Assembly: GCF_000425465.1 (NCBI RefSeq)
Contig: NZ_AUDM01000007.1
Span: 1 to 64,000, forward strand
DNA from: Flavobacterium filum DSM 17961
GTDB lineage: Bacteria; Bacteroidota; Bacteroidia; Flavobacteriales; Flavobacteriaceae
Direction: 5' to 3'
Length of the DNA: 64,000 bases
The notes beneath the pieces were generated by a model that was given only the letters and a program-made list of their open reading frames with translations, made no database searches and was not told where the DNA came from. The position numbers and the translations under genes are program-made. This document shows, in pieces, positions 61,834 through 64,000 of this stretch (position 1 is its first letter; each line of letters opens with the position of its first letter).

Positions 61834-62727
61834 TTATAAATCTAAATAATCAAATACTTTTTTTGAAAAATCAATATTAATTTCTCTGCATTCTTCCAAT
61901 AATCCATCAATCACTTGAGAGTTTTTTAATTGGCTTAAAGCTTCATCAAAAGTTGAAATTACAGGTTTGTGTTTAAAATCAAAAAATTTGGATGAATTCG
62001 GAATTGCAACTACCTTTTTATTCATCAACATAGCCCAATACATTGTATGATAACTATCGGTTACAATGTGTTCACAACTACCGATAAAAGAAATTAATTC
62101 ATCTAAGTTTTTAGTGTTGGATGAGGTTGGAAAGTCTTTATATTTAGCTACAATAGTTTCTTTTTTTAGGGTGTCTTTATGAAAAACGATTCCCACTTCA
62201 TTTGTACTATCATATTTTTTATCAAACAACGGATGAAGACAACTCACACAGGGAACATATTCGCCCGGCATTGAAAAATCTCTTGTTCCAACCAAACCAA
62301 ATTTATCGGTATTGATGTTATATTTTGATATTTTTCCATAAGAAGAAGGTGATTTTTCATTGTGTCCAACTCCCCAAAGCACAATTTTTTTCCCTTTGGC
62401 AGTTAATTTTTCAAATAATTGCATTTGCATTGTAAATCCATCTCTGTTCAAAAGTCCACCGCCACCAACGATAAGTGAATTATTAGTGATTTGATCAATA
62501 AAATGTTGTGTTACTTTTTTATCCTCACTTTTATAATCAAAAATATCTAGACTTTTATTTTTTAATACTTCAAAATAATGATGTGGAGCACAAAAATAAT
62601 CGCCAATATTATTCGGATCAATACGATGAATATTGACAACATCAACATTAAATTGTTCTGTATTCAGAATGGTATTTATCACCCTTCGCTTTGTGATTTT
62701 TCGTTGTATTGAACTAAAAATACTCAT
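61834..62727 (-). CDS. Polysaccharide pyruvyl transferase family protein
   Basis: 297 residues with a GT-B-like fold. NSLIVGGGGLLNRDGF, KGKKIVLWGVGHNEKS and CEHIVTDSYHTMYWAML are the family's sugar-nucleotide and catalytic-site landmarks (CsaB type). It attaches ketal-linked pyruvate to a surface polysaccharide. The adjacent LPS kinase and GT2 genes support a role in surface glycans. Confidence 0.88.
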   Translation of the reverse strand: MSIFSSIQRKITKRRVINTILNTEQFNVDVVNIHRIDPNNIGDYFCAPHHYFEVLKNKSLDIFDYKSEDKKVTQHFIDQITNNSLIVGGGGLLNRDGFTMQMQLFEKLTAKGKKIVLWGVGHNEKSPSSYGKISKYNINTDKFGLVGTRDFSMPGEYVPCVSCLHPLFDKKYDSTNEVGIVFHKDTLKKETIVAKYKDFPTSSNTKNLDELISFIGSCEHIVTDSYHTMYWAMLMNKKVVAIPNSSKFFDFKHKPVISTFDEALSQLKNSQVIDGLLEECREINIDFSKKVFDYLDL

Positions 62728-62836
62728 GTTGATGTATTGAATTATTTTGAAATGTTAAAAAGTAAACAAAAATACTGAATTTAAAAGTATTTTGATGGAT
62801 TGATTTTTTCTGATTTAAATTAAGGTTTTAAACCAT

Positions 62837-62870
62837 TTTGGAAATTTTAAAATTAAATGTTCTAATTTTG
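62837..62870 (+). promoter_or_regulatory. Candidate promoter of the LPS kinase gene
   Basis: TTTG (62837-62840), 22 bp, TAATTTTG (62863-62870): both Bacteroidota promoter boxes with acceptable spacing, 25 bp before the start at 62896. Confidence 0.55.
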
Positions 62871-62895
62871 AAAACTAAATTCTAAAAAGACCTCT

Positions 62896-63657
62896 ATGAA
62901 AATGATGGTTAGCCAAAATTATAGTGATAAAAAAGAAAAGCTTTTTGAGATTATTCAATCCTATTACAGCATTGGTCAATATATATATGAAGGCAATAGA
63001 AATAGTTTAAAAATTGTTGATTTTGAAAATCAAGTCATTTGTATTAAAGCATTTAAAAAACCTCATCTAATCAATAAGTTTTTATATGCTTATGTTAGAA
63101 AAAGTAAAGCAAAACGATCTTTTGAATATGCTGAACGCTTATTGTCAAAAGGAATTGGTACACCTGAGCCAATAGCTTATGTAGAAAACACCGATTGGTT
63201 AGGCTTAAATGATAGTTATTATATTTGTGAATACATCAAAGCAAATTATACTTTTAGAGATATATTAAAGTTAGAAGATGCTCAGAAGAAAGAAAAAATA
63301 ATCAGGCAATTTGTAGCATTTACATATAAATTACATTGTGCTCATGTTGAATTTATTGACCATTCCACCGGTAATACACTTATAAAAGAGGAGGGGAATG
63401 ATATTTTTTCATTCTTTTTAGTTGATTTAAACCGGACTAATTTTGATAAGGAAATGAATTTAGATGAACGAATTAAAAATTTCTCTAAACTAACTTCCAG
63501 TCAAGAAATTGTAGCTTTAATGAGTAATGAATATGCTAAATTAACCGGAGAACAAGAAACATATGTTTTTGAAAAAATGTGGAAATTTACGGCTGACTTT
63601 CAAAGCCGATTTTACAGAAAAAAAAGATTGAAAAAGAAATTGAAGTTTTGGAAGTAA
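62896..63657 (+). CDS. Lipopolysaccharide (Kdo/InaA-type) kinase
   Basis: 253 residues with a protein-kinase-like fold. QVICIKAFKK supplies the ATP-binding Lys, KAKRSFEYAERLLSKGIGTP is the characteristic alpha-C region with Glu, and DHSTGNTLI plus FLVDLNRTNF replace the canonical HRD...N and DFG motifs in the way usual for Kdo/heptose kinases. It phosphorylates the LPS inner core. It reads divergently from the pyruvyl transferase and is followed 42 bp later by a GT2 gene. Confidence 0.9.
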   Translation: MKMMVSQNYSDKKEKLFEIIQSYYSIGQYIYEGNRNSLKIVDFENQVICIKAFKKPHLINKFLYAYVRKSKAKRSFEYAERLLSKGIGTPEPIAYVENTDWLGLNDSYYICEYIKANYTFRDILKLEDAQKKEKIIRQFVAFTYKLHCAHVEFIDHSTGNTLIKEEGNDIFSFFLVDLNRTNFDKEMNLDERIKNFSKLTSSQEIVALMSNEYAKLTGEQETYVFEKMWKFTADFQSRFYRKKRLKKKLKFWK

Positions 63658-63699
63658 AATTTCGTAAAAAATAGTACTTTTCGCTTCTTATTAGTTTCA

Positions 63700-64000
63700 A
63701 TGAAAGTATCCATAATCATTACAACTTACAATTCCGAAGAATGGTTGCGTAAAGTCTTAATTGGCTATAGCGTTCAAACCGAATCTGAATTTGAAATTGT
63801 GATTGCTGATGATGGTTCAACCTCTAAAACTAAAGAATTAATTGATAGCTTTTCATCAAAATTTAAACATCCGATTGTGCATGTTTGGCAAGAGGATGAT
63901 GGATTTCAAAAGCCAAAAATTCTAAACAAAGCCATTTTAGCATCCAATTCTGATTATTTACTTTTTACCGATGGCGATTGTATCCCAAGAAAAGATTTTG
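63700..64000 (+). CDS. Family 2 glycosyltransferase, N-terminal 100 residues (partial; runs off the right edge)
   Basis: It opens with VSIIITTYNSEEWLRKVL, then IVIADDGSTSKTKELID (nucleotide-binding Asp pair) and LLFTDGDCIPRKDF, the DxD-type metal-binding motif (DGD). These identify a GT2 inverting transferase. The start at 63700 is followed by an unbroken frame to the window end. Sited next to an LPS kinase, it probably adds sugars to LPS or another surface glycan. Confidence 0.9.
   Translation, partial: MKVSIIITTYNSEEWLRKVLIGYSVQTESEFEIVIADDGSTSKTKELIDSFSSKFKHPIVHVWQEDDGFQKPKILNKAILASNSDYLLFTDGDCIPRKDF

Overview
The window looks like chromosomal DNA of a Flavobacterium-type member of the Bacteroidota. 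The base composition is AT-rich. Many exported proteins end in type IX secretion (T9SS) type A or type B sorting domains. Promoters fit the Bacteroidota TAnnTTTG -7 box, and Shine-Dalgarno sequences are weak or absent. No rRNA, tRNA, CRISPR array, insertion sequence or prophage was recognised.

Layout. Positions 1-3925 hold the start of a giant surface adhesin (running off the left edge, minus strand, with near-identical 297-bp repeats) and a small secreted protein. 4413-7931 is a polyphosphate/phosphohistidine operon (sixA, ppk1, ppx). 8253-9955 is dnaX, split by an A10 run in a way that suggests a programmed -1 frameshift producing gamma and tau. 10663-15455 is an AT-rich three-gene island between dnaX and typA: a DNA methyltransferase, a protein with two GHKL ATPase folds (MORC/Hsp90-like plus histidine-kinase-like), and a receiver-domain protein with an unrecognised C-terminal half. 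It is flanked by related intergenic repeats and is the best candidate here for a poorly described, defence-like system. 15899-17698 is typA/bipA.

17751-32837 (minus strand) is a surface/secretion region: a SPOR-like protein that shares its N-terminal module with the giant adhesin, an esterase, two T9SS type B proteins, an ABC-2 transporter, a leucine-rich-repeat-like T9SS type A protein and a zincin-like protease. 33214-36463 holds small conserved genes (NdpA-like, four-helix bundle, pRiA4b ORF-3-like, DUF6132-like, ICMT-like). 36641-43006 is a complete RND efflux operon followed by a PII-like protein and a DUF2892-like membrane protein. 43061-49828 holds a NUDIX hydrolase, a TonB-dependent receptor, and a LytS/LytTR two-component system intertwined with three copies of a 2TM domain. 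49882-55797 is a divergent pair of clusters encoding Omp28-like thioredoxin-fold surface proteins, a TlpA-like protein and a DUF6029-like protein. 55858-64000 carries heme A synthase, a RelE-type toxin pair, CCA-adding enzyme, a GxxExxY protein, TsaC, and an envelope polysaccharide group (YejM-like, pyruvyl transferase, LPS kinase, GT2 running off the right edge).

A pattern that no feature type names runs through the window. Many spacers between co-directional genes consist of degenerate 7-bp or 8-bp units repeated strictly in register, often ending 0-7 nt before the next start codon (for example before 39199, 42455, 42818, 49073, and on the minus strand before 28858 and 34674).
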